DNA of 64,000 nt from NCBI RefSeq assembly GCF_014595955.1, contig NZ_JABVCF010000004.1, positions 124,001-188,000 on the forward strand, in the 5' to 3' direction. Made by a program: the position numbers and the translations under genes. Below are positions 7,490 to 16,081 of the stretch, piece after piece. The notes beneath the pieces are model-generated. The model was given only the letters and a program-made list of their open reading frames with translations, searched no databases and was not told where the DNA came from. The first letter of the stretch is position 1, and each line of letters opens with the position of its first letter. Origin of the DNA: Pseudaminobacter soli (ex Zhang et al. 2022). GTDB lineage: Bacteria; Pseudomonadota; Alphaproteobacteria; Rhizobiales; Rhizobiaceae.

Positions 7490-8719
7490 ATGTCCGATTT
7501 CGAGTTTATCGCCCAAGAGGGCAAGATGAGGTCCCATATCAAGGCGTGGAACAGGGGCGTCGAGTTCGACGAGGGCACCTATGCCCAACTTAGAAACATC
7601 GCCAGCCTGCCATTCATCCACAAGCATGTGGCCGCTATGCCAGATGCACATGTCGGCATCGGAGCGACGGTCGGTTCGGTCATCGCCACCAAGGGCGCAG
7701 TGATCCCGGCAGCGGTCGGAGTCGACCTCGGCTGCGGAATGATGGCGTGGCGCATCTCCCTGAAGGAGAGCGATCTGCCCGACTCGCTTGGCCACATCCG
7801 CGCCGAGATGGAGCGCGCGACGCCGCACGGTCGCACCAACAACGGTGAGAAGGGTGATCGCGGCGCGTGGGATAACGCTCCGACCTCTGCACTCAACCGC
7901 TGGAATGGTCTCTTCGATCGTTACGAACAGATCATCGCCAAGCACCCGAAGGCCAAGAGCTACAACGGCCTCAACCATCTCGGCACGCTCGGCACCGGCA
8001 ACCACTTCATCGAGCTTTGCGGTGACGAGAATCAGGACCTCTGGGTCATGCTGCATTCCGGCTCGCGTGGCATCGGCAACAAGATCGGCTCCTACTTCAT
8101 TGAGCAGGCGAAGAAGGAGATGGAGCGCTACCACGTCACCGAGTACCTGCCGAATGCGGACTGCGCCTATCTGGTCGAACACACCGAGCTTTTCCAAGAC
8201 TATGTCGAGGCGGTTAGCTGGGCTCAGGACTTCGCGTGGGAGAACCGCAAGCAGATGATGCACCAGACCATTATGGCCCTGCGGAAGGTGCTGCCGCCGT
8301 TCGCTGTAACCCAAGAGGCGATCAACTGCCATCACAACTACATCTCTCGCGAGCATCATTTCGGCGAGAACGTGATCGTCACGCGCAAGGGCGCTGTCCG
8401 GGCGCGCGAAGGTGATCTCGGGATCATCCCCGGCTCCATGGCAACCGGCTCCTACATCGTGCGCGGCAAGGGGAATCACGATTCCTTCTGCTCGTGCTCG
8501 CATGGTGCCGGCCGGCGCATGAGCCGTGGTCAGGCCTTCAAGGCGATCAGCCTCGAAGACCACATCAAGGCGACCGAGGGGGTTGAGTGCAGAAAGGATG
8601 CCGACGTGATCGACGAGAGCCCGGCAGCCTACAAGGACCTCGGCGCGGTGCTCGCCGCCCAGTCCGATCTCGTCGAGGTCGTGCACCGGCTGCGGACGCT
8701 CGTGAACGTCAAGGGTTGA
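7490..8719 (+). CDS. rtcB: RtcB-family RNA-splicing ligase
   Basis: 409 aa. Motifs of RtcB in order: AMPDAHVGIGATVGSV, VGVDLGCGM (metal-binding Asp and Cys), GTGNHFIE, LHSGSRGIGN, NCHHNY, IPGSMATGSYIV and CSHGAGRRMSR (guanylated His). RtcB joins RNA 2',3'-cyclic phosphate ends to 5'-OH ends using GTP and Mn. In a phage with a large tRNA array it most likely heals tRNAs cut by host anticodon nucleases. The start ATG was chosen because MSDFEF matches the family start and follows GGGG. The stop TGA lies inside the dispersed element GGTTGAGTGCAG. Confidence 0.95.
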   Translation: MSDFEFIAQEGKMRSHIKAWNRGVEFDEGTYAQLRNIASLPFIHKHVAAMPDAHVGIGATVGSVIATKGAVIPAAVGVDLGCGMMAWRISLKESDLPDSLGHIRAEMERATPHGRTNNGEKGDRGAWDNAPTSALNRWNGLFDRYEQIIAKHPKAKSYNGLNHLGTLGTGNHFIELCGDENQDLWVMLHSGSRGIGNKIGSYFIEQAKKEMERYHVTEYLPNADCAYLVEHTELFQDYVEAVSWAQDFAWENRKQMMHQTIMALRKVLPPFAVTQEAINCHHNYISREHHFGENVIVTRKGAVRAREGDLGIIPGSMATGSYIVRGKGNHDSFCSCSHGAGRRMSRGQAFKAISLEDHIKATEGVECRKDADVIDESPAAYKDLGAVLAAQSDLVEVVHRLRTLVNVKG

Positions 8720-8725
8720 GTGCAG

Positions 8726-8899
8726 ATGGGCGACCGGCTGCTCCTTGAGTGGAGCAAGAAAGGCATCTGGTACGGTTCGACAGACCCAAAGTACGTCGAA
8801 CCGTACCGTGAATGGGCTCTGGAAGCCCTATCCAAAACATCCGAGCGCTACGTCTATCTGCACGGCAGGGCTCGGATTTCATTCTACGAGGGATGTTGA
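8726..8899 (+). CDS. hypothetical protein, 57 aa
   Basis: The ATG is supplied by the dispersed element GGTTGAGTGCAGATG that also holds the rtcB stop. Aromatic-rich protein (MGDRLLLEWSKKGIWYG). The stop overlaps the next start (ATGTTGA). Function unknown. Confidence 0.65.
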   Translation: MGDRLLLEWSKKGIWYGSTDPKYVEPYREWALEALSKTSERYVYLHGRARISFYEGC

Positions 8900-9081
8900 C
8901 GGTAATGGAATCTGTTGTCGTTGAGTTCCCGACTGGGCGGCGCGAAGTCGCCGCCTATCTCGACACGTCGCGAAGGCGTGCGCTCCAGCTTCCAGTGGTC
9001 ACGCCAGCACCGATTCCCGGCTATCGCTTCGAGCAGTCGATCGCCGGAGACTGGTACGCCTTTGAAACATGGAGGGACTAA
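8893..9081 (+). CDS. hypothetical protein, 62 aa
   Basis: The ATG at 8893 overlaps the upstream stop (a second in-frame ATG is at 8905). MLTVMESVVVEFPTGRREVA continues to a WYAFETWRD end. No known family. Tight coupling on both sides places it in the rtcB operon. Confidence 0.65.
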   Translation: MLTVMESVVVEFPTGRREVAAYLDTSRRRALQLPVVTPAPIPGYRFEQSIAGDWYAFETWRD

Positions 9082-9491
9082 TGTCTGATCCTTCTCCGTG
9101 GGCCAACCCGCCTAAGAACGTTCCGGAACCTCGGCGTCCACAGGCCTTCGTCGCGATCTCATCAGTCGAATATGACCGGGTCTGTGAGCACCTGATCCGG
9201 GTGGCGGCTGGTCTTAGACGCCTTGCCGGTAAGAAGGTCGCCCTTGGTTTTGGCTGGACCACCATGCCGGCGTTGAAGCTCGACGATAGTCAATTGCGGG
9301 AGCGGGTCGTCATCAACAACGACATTCCGCAGCGGTACGGACGCCTTCTCGACGATAGGGGTGAATGGGCTGAAGCACCCCTTACCAATCTCTTTCCCTC
9401 GATCGAGGACAGGTCGAAGGAAGACGATGAGGTAGGTCAGTGGACCTACTTCTTTGTGGACTGGTTCGAAAGGCCGGCGTGCCATGGGTAG
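9081..9491 (+). CDS. hypothetical protein, 136 aa
   Basis: Strong ribosome site GGAGGGACTA before ATG 9081, with one-base overlap to the upstream stop. Pro-rich N-terminus and an acidic, Trp-rich C-terminus. No recognised domain. Confidence 0.75.
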   Translation: MSDPSPWANPPKNVPEPRRPQAFVAISSVEYDRVCEHLIRVAAGLRRLAGKKVALGFGWTTMPALKLDDSQLRERVVINNDIPQRYGRLLDDRGEWAEAPLTNLFPSIEDRSKEDDEVGQWTYFFVDWFERPACHG

Positions 9492-9645
9492 CGCGGCCGA
9501 CGACCTGTTCGACGCGGTGCTGCGTGAGCAGGAGATGCGACATATCCTGCGCACCGCCTGCCCCTGTCACAATGAGAGCAACTGGTTCCGCAACGACGAT
9601 GGCGTGATGGAATGCCGTCAATGCGGGGAAATGGTGGATGAATAG
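9484..9645 (+). CDS. zinc-ribbon-like small protein, 53 aa
   Basis: Contains CPCHN and 22 residues later CRQCG, a treble-clef or zinc-ribbon pattern. Its start overlaps the upstream stop, and its end overlaps the Nudix gene start region. Role unknown. Confidence 0.65.
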   Translation: MGSAADDLFDAVLREQEMRHILRTACPCHNESNWFRNDDGVMECRQCGEMVDE

Positions 9646-9646
9646 G

Positions 9647-10108
9647 ATGAGTGCAGAGCCTCAATACAAGAACATTCCAACGGTCTGCGTCACCGTCGTG
9701 CCGTTGACCACTGACAACAGGTTCAGCGGCATATTGCTGGTGAAGCGCGGTCTCAAGGACGATTGGCACGGTAAGTTGGCGCTACCGGGCGGCTATCAGG
9801 AGTTTGGCGAGACGTGGCAGGAGGCAGCCGCGCGCGAAGTTCGCGAGGAGACCGGGCACGAGGTCGAGATCGCGAGCAGGCCTTTTGCAGTCATGACGGT
9901 TCCGTCCGGCCACAACCTAATTTTCGGCGTGGCTTATCCGATCCCGTTCGACCAGCATGCCAACTACGAGCAGGTCGAGACGCTGGAGATCATGGCCGGC
10001 CGGGAGCCGTTCGAGCTTGCCTTTCCAGCGCACACCCAGATTTACAATACGTGCCTGAGATTCCTCCGACAATCGCTGGACCTGAGCCACCTTTTCAGTA
10101 AAACTTGA
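9647..10108 (+). CDS. Nudix hydrolase
   Basis: 153 aa with an intact Nudix box: GGYQEFGETWQEAAAREVRE continuing with ETGHEV (G-x5-E-x7-REUxEExGU). Nudix enzymes cleave nucleoside diphosphates linked to another moiety, for example ADP-ribose, NADH or damaged NTPs. A start at 9638 (three residues earlier) is possible. The start overlaps a GGATGAGTGCAGA variant of the dispersed element. It is the second Nudix domain in the window besides NadM-Nudix. Confidence 0.9.
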   Translation: MSAEPQYKNIPTVCVTVVPLTTDNRFSGILLVKRGLKDDWHGKLALPGGYQEFGETWQEAAAREVREETGHEVEIASRPFAVMTVPSGHNLIFGVAYPIPFDQHANYEQVETLEIMAGREPFELAFPAHTQIYNTCLRFLRQSLDLSHLFSKT

Positions 10109-10133
10109 CAGATACGTCCAGAATATCTAACCG
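10105..10133 (+). promoter_or_regulatory. promoter with GTCCAGAAT box
   Basis: TTGACA, a 17-base spacer containing GTCCAGAATATC, and TAACCG. It overlaps the end of the Nudix gene and reads into the small membrane protein gene. Confidence 0.7.
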
Positions 10134-10156
10134 AGAACGTAAATGGGAGTGTACTC

Positions 10157-10324
10157 ATGAACGCCTTCTTCGCCCTCGCCTTCTGGCTCACCATGCTCGC
10201 GTCGTGGCTGACGCACTTCTACGTCTCGATCGTCGACGACAGGATCGCCCTCCTCTTCCTTGGGACGTTTGTCCCTCCGATCGGCTGGCTGCACGGCCTC
10301 GGCGTCTGGGTGGGTCTCTTCTGA
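10157..10324 (+). CDS. small membrane protein, 55 aa
   Basis: Two hydrophobic segments: FFALAFWLTMLASWLTHFY, and LLFLGTFVPPIGWLHGLGVW. The pattern WLTH...PPIGWLHGLGVW is one seen in small phage inner-membrane proteins of unknown role. It has its own promoter just upstream. The stop overlaps the next start (TGATG). Confidence 0.75.
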   Translation: MNAFFALAFWLTMLASWLTHFYVSIVDDRIALLFLGTFVPPIGWLHGLGVWVGLF

Positions 10325-10566
10325 TGGCCCAGCCGGTCGCGTTTGCCGGTCAGACGGACATCCTCGGCGCACCAAAGGGGAGTGCCGGCGTCAAGCCCCT
10401 CCCCTGCTATATGGACGGATCACAGGTGATCTCGGCGTGGCAACTTTCGCCTGAGGAGATCGAGGAGGTCCTGCGCACGGGCATCGTCTGGTGCTTCGTC
10501 ATGAGCAGCAACCAGCCGCCAGTTTACCTTACCGGCACGAACCCGTTTCCCAAGACACAAAACTGA
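10324..10566 (+). CDS. hypothetical phage protein, 80 aa
   Basis: Starts within the TGATG overlap with the membrane protein gene. It has LGAPKGS, ISAWQLSPEEIEEVLRTG and VYLTGTNPF, a layout I associate with a common but uncharacterised phage family. No catalytic motif. Confidence 0.75.
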   Translation: MAQPVAFAGQTDILGAPKGSAGVKPLPCYMDGSQVISAWQLSPEEIEEVLRTGIVWCFVMSSNQPPVYLTGTNPFPKTQN

Positions 10567-10600
10567 CGACAATGAGCCTCTGTCATGCTATCTCTTTGAC

Positions 10601-10807
10601 ATGACAGAGATTCAGAAGCTTGAGCGCGCAATCAACCAAGTCCTCGCCGAGGCAAAGCCCGGTGACGTATTCCTGTGTTGCGCGCAGCACGTAGGCGACT
10701 GCCCGCACTATGCCGAGCAGACCTGCGACTGTCCCATGATCACGATCACCGAGGAGACGACGGCCGCTGAGGTCGTCGCCCTCTATCAGCAGCAGCCGAA
10801 GCACTGA
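10601..10807 (+). CDS. small Cys-rich protein, 68 aa
   Basis: Contains CC, C, C-D-C in FLCCAQHVGDCPHYAEQTCDCP, suggesting metal binding. The helical start looks like a coiled segment. The ATG follows CTTTGAC with no strong ribosome site. It converges with the minus-strand operon at 10808. Confidence 0.65.
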   Translation: MTEIQKLERAINQVLAEAKPGDVFLCCAQHVGDCPHYAEQTCDCPMITITEETTAAEVVALYQQQPKH

Positions 10808-11080
10808 TCATTCCGTCGTCGTGAACTTGGTGCGGTGCTTGACACAGAACGGGCACTGCCATCCGTACTTGCGCGTTCTCTTGTAGCCACGCGCTCTCGC
10901 TTCCTCGGCCGATCGCTTCATCATCCAGTCCGGCCGCTGCCCAGTCCTGAACAGGAGACCTGAGTTTTCCGCGTCTTGCGTGGCGCACGACATCATCCCA
11001 TAGGGCGGAGCCTTGCGCCAAATACTGTCCGGCACATCCTCAGCCGGCGTGTCGCAGTGTATTTCAATCCAGACAGCCAT
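10808..11080 (-). CDS. hypothetical protein, 90 aa
   Basis: Start MAVWIEIHCDTP at 11080 with AGGAG upstream, overlapping the end of the SLOG gene by 17 bases. The C-terminal WQCPFC plus an earlier CAT and CD suggest a zinc site. Last gene of the 15.3-to-10.8 kb minus-strand operon. Confidence 0.7.
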   Translation of the reverse strand: MAVWIEIHCDTPAEDVPDSIWRKAPPYGMMSCATQDAENSGLLFRTGQRPDWMMKRSAEEARARGYKRTRKYGWQCPFCVKHRTKFTTTE

Positions 11081-11549
11081 TCCAAATCTCCTCGGTATCA
11101 ATGACCGGAAAACCCTGCTGGCGCGACCGGCAGACCATGTCGGCCGTCCCGGAGCCTCCGGGCATGGCCACGACGGCATGTGGGCGCGGCTGGCTGTCCA
11201 GTATGGCTTGGTTGCGGCGAGGCCCTGCGGCCTTCCTGAAGCGCTCCCAGTCGGCCTTGGTGATCGGCAGTGCACGCTCGCCGACTGAGTTCGATCGAGC
11301 CCAGAAGCCGAGCAGCTTGTCGGCACCTGTAGCGTTCCCGTGGGTGATGAAGCTCGGGTTGAGGATGGACTTGATCGGCTGCATCGAGAGATCGAGGAAC
11401 TTCAAGTTAAGGAAATTCCGTCCACCGGTCCCGGCAATGACAATGCGTTGGAGAGGACCCCAGCGCTCGATGATCTCAGTTAGAGCGGCGCGCGCCTCGG
11501 CTATCAGCGCGCGCCGGTATCTCTCCAACACCTTATCCGTCGTCGTCAT
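11064..11549 (-). CDS. SLOG-family nucleotide-binding protein (DUF2493/YspA-like)
   Basis: 161 aa. RIVIAGTGGRNF near residue 35 is a Rossmann-like start. Then THGNATGADKLLGFWAR, PITKADWERF and MPGGSGTADM follow; the GG-S-GT segment is the nucleotide-phosphate loop of SLOG folds. Related domains sense or process nucleotide-derived signals, including NAD-derived ones in defence systems. A role in NAD or nucleotide signalling is inferred only from the fold and from the neighbouring NAD+ salvage genes. Confidence 0.7.
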   Translation of the reverse strand: MTTTDKVLERYRRALIAEARAALTEIIERWGPLQRIVIAGTGGRNFLNLKFLDLSMQPIKSILNPSFITHGNATGADKLLGFWARSNSVGERALPITKADWERFRKAAGPRRNQAILDSQPRPHAVVAMPGGSGTADMVCRSRQQGFPVIDTEEIWNGCLD

Positions 11550-12228
11550 TGGACGCTTCGATCTGGAGCGGCAGCGGGCCGGACTGGAGAGCGGTGATGC
11601 CGGCGCGATTGATCACGTTCTGCATGTAGCCGTGTATTTCCTGTTTGGCCTTCTCGACGACCTCTTCCGTGTACTCGGCGAAGGATTTTGCGAGGAAAGG
11701 ATAGTTGGCGGTGAGGTCCTGAATGACCATATCAAGAGCGTCCTTGATCTCAGCCGTCTTACCCTTCGGCAGGTTCATGCTGTCGATCCTCTCCTGCACC
11801 GTCTTGATGCGTCCGACCGTCCGCTTCGAGGCTTCCTTGAACTCCTCGGCAGACTGCTTCGTCCGAGCTTCCGGATCAGGAAGCGCAGGGATGATCTCTC
11901 CACCGATGTAACGGATCGTGCACTGAGTTCCGTCGCCGACGTTAGGCGACGAGATCAGCGTCGCCCACTGCGCCTCGGACATATCGATCTCGATCAACTG
12001 TCCACGAGCATGTGGTCGATCGTGATAGAGGCTGCGGTGAAGCTCGCTGCGCGCGATCCTGAGACGGATGGTGGCATTGTGTTGGAAGTCAGAGCCATAG
12101 AGGCTGGCACGCCCTCCGGTCATACGACTGACACCAACCTGCCCGAAGGCAGGATGTGTGGTGACAGTCTCTCTGTCTCTGCCGGGTCCCACGGCCGCTA
12201 CGGTCTTCGGCTCTTCAACTGGTCTCAT
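11533..12228 (-). CDS. hypothetical phage protein, 231 aa
   Basis: Starts MRPVEEPKTV at the TGATG overlap with the upstream gene. The N-terminal half has GQVGVSRMTGG and IDMSEAQWATLISSPN; the C-terminal half is a long helix with charged heptads (about residues 130-215), probably a coiled coil. I recognise it as a widespread uncharacterised phage type. Confidence 0.75.
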   Translation of the reverse strand: MRPVEEPKTVAAVGPGRDRETVTTHPAFGQVGVSRMTGGRASLYGSDFQHNATIRLRIARSELHRSLYHDRPHARGQLIEIDMSEAQWATLISSPNVGDGTQCTIRYIGGEIIPALPDPEARTKQSAEEFKEASKRTVGRIKTVQERIDSMNLPKGKTAEIKDALDMVIQDLTANYPFLAKSFAEYTEEVVEKAKQEIHGYMQNVINRAGITALQSGPLPLQIEASNDDDG

Positions 12229-12638
12229 CAGAACAAAACCTCTCCCCAATTACGCCGCGACCTGATTGCGGCTTCGTCAATCATCGACTGTTTCCACTTG
12301 ACCCGGCCGACGACTACCACGTCCTCGATCGGGTAACAGCATCCGGCCACGCCGGAGCCACAGACGTACTCAGCTTGGGTCTCGTCGCACCATGCAAGGC
12401 GCGTCTTACCCTTGCCTGTATCGAACTCGCGGCACGACTCTTCGAGGATGTCTGCGATGATGGCCTCGAATCCAGTCAGTTTCGACGGCTTTCGCACATG
12501 TGCCTTCATGTAGCCCGTGACGCGCCACGTGTAGGGTCGCTGTCGCCACTTGGCATCCTCCACCGCTCTAGGATGATCCTCGCGCAGTTGGATGATATCG
12601 CCGATCCGAGGCACAAAACGAACAAGGGCGGTGCCCAT
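12228..12638 (-). CDS. hypothetical protein, 136 aa
   Basis: First gene of the 12.6-to-10.8 kb minus-strand transcript. A promoter-like TTGACT-N17-TAAATC lies at about 12665-12695, followed by a leader close to GTCAACACGACGGAG and the ATG. Contains CGSGVAGCC and basic patches. No family was recognised. Confidence 0.75.
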   Translation of the reverse strand: MGTALVRFVPRIGDIIQLREDHPRAVEDAKWRQRPYTWRVTGYMKAHVRKPSKLTGFEAIIADILEESCREFDTGKGKTRLAWCDETQAEYVCGSGVAGCCYPIEDVVVVGRVKWKQSMIDEAAIRSRRNWGEVLF

Positions 12639-12717
12639 GAATCTATCTCCGTCGTGTTGACGTTGATAGATTTACTAGACACCACCCGTCAAGTCAATCT
12701 GGACAGTTCAGGCAAGG

Positions 12718-12909
12718 TTAATGCTGGACGCCCTGAACCTGTTTTCCGCAGCCGGGGCAGACGATATACCAGACGGTGTCTCTACCGCCACCGTAGTCGG
12801 TGTAGCTGAGGGTCTGGACTTCCGACCGGGTGTAACGGAGCCGGGAGGCGCACGAGCGGCAGGTGCATTCGAACACCTGCGACTCGTCCCGACCGACAAT
12901 CTGAACCAT
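12718..12909 (-). CDS. zinc-ribbon protein, 63 aa
   Basis: Two Cys pairs, CTCRSC and CPGC, separated by about 30 residues, form a likely zinc ribbon. The ATG overlaps the NadV stop (TGATG), so it is translated with NadV. Role unknown. Confidence 0.75.
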   Translation of the reverse strand: MVQIVGRDESQVFECTCRSCASRLRYTRSEVQTLSYTDYGGGRDTVWYIVCPGCGKQVQGVQH

Positions 12910-14327
12910 CAAAGCCCCCTGTACTGTGCCCGCTCTCGAACCTCGGCGAAGTTCCAGTGCTTGATCATCGGCACGGTGCTACGATCATCCATCCGGTAGA
13001 CCGTCTGGAGGAGATCGCCGGGGACGGTGTATGGTCCTTCCGTGGGGATGGTTACGATGCCTTCGGTGCCGGGCATCCGGATGACATGCTGCACGCCGGC
13101 CTTTGACGCCTTCGACGGGTCGGTCTTCGGCTTCTTCTGGACGCTGTACCACGAGCCATCCGTGCGACCGATCGCCGAGGCCTTCATGGCGAAGCGCAGC
13201 GTGTCGCGGTTGACGTGCTGAAGCAGGCCGGCACCCATGCCGAAGGCGACGTTGTCGAGCGACCAGCCGTTTCCGATCATGGCGTCGACGATCTCGGTCA
13301 GGCTCTCGCGATCGATGCCGTCGCCCTGAATGAGGCGGACCTTCGGGTGCAGGACCTTGTAGCCCTTCGAGTTGGTGGTGAAGCCCCATTCGTCGGCAAG
13401 CATCTCCAGCGACGACAAGACCAGATCAAGCGGATCGCCGCTGTCCGGGCGGATCACCAACGTCCCCTCGCGCGCATTCACGAGAGCACTCAGGTCACGA
13501 CTCCAAATCTTCTGGAGTGCGTTCCAGTAGTCGTAGCTGTCGGAGACGACGGCGACGAGTCCACGCGGGAACTTCTCCAGCATGTTGCGATAGGCGTCGT
13601 TCTCGCGATCCGCACCCCACGACGTGATCGTGCTGTGCTCGGCGGCCGGGATCGAGAAGCCAGCCATGCCAGCATGGTAGTAGCGCTGGGCGAAGTACGC
13701 ACCCATCATGGTGTCAGTGCCCTTGAAGTTCACCAGATGCGCCGCGCCGCCGATGCCGGCCTGCTCATTTGCACCCGTACCACGCGCGCCGAAATCATGG
13801 AGCTTGAACGGGGCCTGCCCGGCAGGATCATCGGACGACCGCATCAGCGCGTCGACGATCACCTTCTTGATCTCGCGCGAGTTGGTGGCCACGGTCGACG
13901 GATACCAGACCGCGCGCAGCAGCGCCGTCTCGACGTAGCTGGTCAGCCACGGCAGGCGCGGATCGGTGTTGACAACCTGCACCATCGGAGTCCCGGTTGG
14001 CACCACCGTGCCCTCGGAAAGCGCCTTGATCTCTAGTGGTAGATATCCGTCGTATTCGTGAGCGATGATCTCCCAGCCGGTGCGATTGAACGGTACGCCG
14101 TGCGCCTCGCAGAAGGCCTCAGCCTCATCGATCACATTGGCGGTGACCTGCGGACCCCACAGCAGATATTCCTTGATGAACATCTGGAGGCCGAAGAAGA
14201 CGACCTCGTCGTAGCCCTCCACCGGCCGCGCCTCGATGTAAGAGTTCACGAAGGCCGTCTCAGGCGGGTACTGGAGGAAGTGCGAAGTCTTGTAGCTGTC
14301 GGTATTCAGAATCGGATTGATCTTCAT
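12909..14327 (-). CDS. nadV: nicotinamide phosphoribosyltransferase
   Basis: 472 aa, full length for the Nampt/NadV family. Family motifs include NTDSYKTSHFLQYP at the N-terminus, HDFGARGTGANEQAG, AAEHSTITSWG, VSDSYDYWNA, VIRPDSGDP, LIQGDGID and AFGMGAGLLQ. The enzyme makes NMN from nicotinamide and PRPP. Two bases separate it from the NadM gene upstream, so the pair forms the two-step NAD+ reconstitution route described in phages (Nampt plus NMN adenylyltransferase), which overcomes NAD+-depleting defences such as Thoeris, DSR and SEFIR-type systems. Confidence 0.95.
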   Translation of the reverse strand: MKINPILNTDSYKTSHFLQYPPETAFVNSYIEARPVEGYDEVVFFGLQMFIKEYLLWGPQVTANVIDEAEAFCEAHGVPFNRTGWEIIAHEYDGYLPLEIKALSEGTVVPTGTPMVQVVNTDPRLPWLTSYVETALLRAVWYPSTVATNSREIKKVIVDALMRSSDDPAGQAPFKLHDFGARGTGANEQAGIGGAAHLVNFKGTDTMMGAYFAQRYYHAGMAGFSIPAAEHSTITSWGADRENDAYRNMLEKFPRGLVAVVSDSYDYWNALQKIWSRDLSALVNAREGTLVIRPDSGDPLDLVLSSLEMLADEWGFTTNSKGYKVLHPKVRLIQGDGIDRESLTEIVDAMIGNGWSLDNVAFGMGAGLLQHVNRDTLRFAMKASAIGRTDGSWYSVQKKPKTDPSKASKAGVQHVIRMPGTEGIVTIPTEGPYTVPGDLLQTVYRMDDRSTVPMIKHWNFAEVRERAQYRGL

Positions 14328-14329
14328 GA

Positions 14330-15343
14330 TTACAGTCCCAACATGTCCTGAATGATGCTGAAGTGATCTTCGAAGAACTCACCGCGCTCCAGTGAGTCGA
14401 CCGGGTGCCAGTTGGCACTCTCGGCGTCGTCCGCGCCGTTCACCCGCCACAACGGCTTGGCGTCCGGCAGACGGAACAGGAAGGCGTGCGTTACCGTCCG
14501 ACCGCGAGTTGACCGATAGGGATTGTCGAAGACCTTGCTCTCGGTGATGTACGTGTCTAGCCGGCCGGGAGGGATGCGTCCGCGCCCGTCCGCGATCTCC
14601 GTCTCCTCGCGCAGTTCACGCACGGCCGCTGTACGGATGCGCTCGTACTGGTCGATGAAGCCGCCCGGCAGTGCGAGCAGACCCTTGCCGGGATAGTCTC
14701 CGCGCCGGATCAGGAGGATGTGGCCGGACTGGACGACGACGGCGTCGACCGTGATGAAGGTCGGCGGGAAGGGTGCCGCCTCCCACGAGCGCCGGTAGCG
14801 CGAGATCGACTCGTGCTCGTAGTGGAGATTCCAATAGAAGTCGGAACTTACCCAGTCGTTCAGATATTGCCCGACTTCAGCAGGCATGGCCGTCGCGTCG
14901 ATCTTCTTGAGGAAGGAGAAATAGGCGTTACGAATCGTGGTCGCGTCGAGCGTTCTGCGCGTCGACTGGATGTCGAGCGAGCCCCAGTCCGGGAAGAGCT
15001 TCAGATAGAAACTCGACTGATCCTTCGAGTAGCCGACCAGAACGATGTCGTCGCCATAGGCGTTTTCGTTCACGCTGTTGCGGACCTCAGCGATCCAGCG
15101 CTCATCGCTGGGATAGTCGCAGATCGGCAGGAACTCGACCCGGCCGATCTCCTCGTCGGACAGGGTGCGGCTGATCATCTGCACCCGTTCATGGAACAGC
15201 CACGGGTTGCGCGTCGACCGCGCCGCGCCGGCCGAGCCGACGAGGATCAGAAGTTTGTCGAGTTGGGAAAGAGATTCGCGGACGATCTGGAGATGGCCGC
15301 AGTGAAAGGGCTGGAAACGCCCTATAAAGACGCCAGTGCGCAT
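14330..15343 (-). CDS. nadM: bifunctional NMN adenylyltransferase / Nudix hydrolase
   Basis: 337 aa. The N-terminal half is a nucleotidyltransferase: GVFIGRFQPFHCGHL (HxGH-type motif) and SRTL near residue 60. The C-terminal half is a Nudix domain with GGFIDQYERIRTAAVRELRE then ETEI. The first domain joins NMN and ATP to give NAD+; the Nudix part typically cleaves ADP-ribose, the product of NAD+-consuming effectors. First gene of the pair with nadV. The Nudix box spacing (GGFIDQYERIRTAAVRELREE) is intact. Confidence 0.95.
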   Translation of the reverse strand: MRTGVFIGRFQPFHCGHLQIVRESLSQLDKLLILVGSAGAARSTRNPWLFHERVQMISRTLSDEEIGRVEFLPICDYPSDERWIAEVRNSVNENAYGDDIVLVGYSKDQSSFYLKLFPDWGSLDIQSTRRTLDATTIRNAYFSFLKKIDATAMPAEVGQYLNDWVSSDFYWNLHYEHESISRYRRSWEAAPFPPTFITVDAVVVQSGHILLIRRGDYPGKGLLALPGGFIDQYERIRTAAVRELREETEIADGRGRIPPGRLDTYITESKVFDNPYRSTRGRTVTHAFLFRLPDAKPLWRVNGADDAESANWHPVDSLERGEFFEDHFSIIQDMLGL

Positions 15344-15431
15344 GAGACACCCTCATGATGTTGAAGAGGTCACGCCCACCGCGTGACCATGCTCTTACTA
15401 CTCCGATCGGAGTCGTTTGTCAAGAATTAGT

Positions 15432-15971
15432 TTACATCGCCAGAACAGGACTGAGTTCGGCAAGCCGCTGCAACGGCATCCGCTGGTCGGCGATCATGCG
15501 GTAGAGCGGCATCTGTTCGCGACCACCTTGGAAGAAGGTCATCATGAAGAAATCGAACTCGTCGATGTGCTTGCCGGCCCAGATCGGATCGCGCGTCAGA
15601 AGGTCATGCTGGTGGTGGCAGTAGCGATCGGCGAGCTTGACCAGCGACGCCCGTGGATCGGACGCAGCGCGCGGCAGTGAGATGGCCTTGGCTTCGCTCC
15701 GGGACAATCCCTCGGGATCGGTCACGAGGTCGACGATCCGCGCAATCTCGTTGCCGTAGGCGTAGCGGATGTCCTCGCTCTCGACATCGGTATCCTCGAC
15801 GATGTCGTGCAGCCACGCCGCCGCGATGGTCTCCTGATCGGTCGTGAACAGTGCCACCATCCCGGCGACGGCCGTCAGGTGGTGCGTGTAGGGAAGATTG
15901 CCGTAGGTCTGGTTGCGGTGATGCTCGACCGCGAGCGCACGCGCCGTATCGGCGACAGTTCGGTTTTTCAT
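15432..15971 (-). CDS. HD-domain hydrolase, RelA/SpoT-like (small alarmone hydrolase / MESH1-like)
   Basis: 179 aa. HH at LPYTHHLTAV, then AAWLHDIVEDTDV (HD plus ED), and KLADRYCHH further on match the metal site of the ppGpp 3'-pyrophosphohydrolase family. No synthetase or ACT/TGS domain is present, so it is a stand-alone hydrolase. Such enzymes remove (p)ppGpp; the MESH1 branch also dephosphorylates NADPH. The start MKNRTVADTA has AAGGAGA upstream. A TTGACA box lies at 16049-16054 (minus) and two TGTCCA boxes flank it. Confidence 0.85.
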   Translation of the reverse strand: MKNRTVADTARALAVEHHRNQTYGNLPYTHHLTAVAGMVALFTTDQETIAAAWLHDIVEDTDVESEDIRYAYGNEIARIVDLVTDPEGLSRSEAKAISLPRAASDPRASLVKLADRYCHHQHDLLTRDPIWAGKHIDEFDFFMMTFFQGGREQMPLYRMIADQRMPLQRLAELSPVLAM

Positions 15972-16081
15972 ACAGGTCTCCTTGAGCCGGTCAGAGGTAA
16001 TCCTTGACCTCCCGGACTGTCCAGAGTATCTGTCCAAGACTGCGCGACTGTCAAGCGTATCTTTTCACTCTTATGGTTAAC

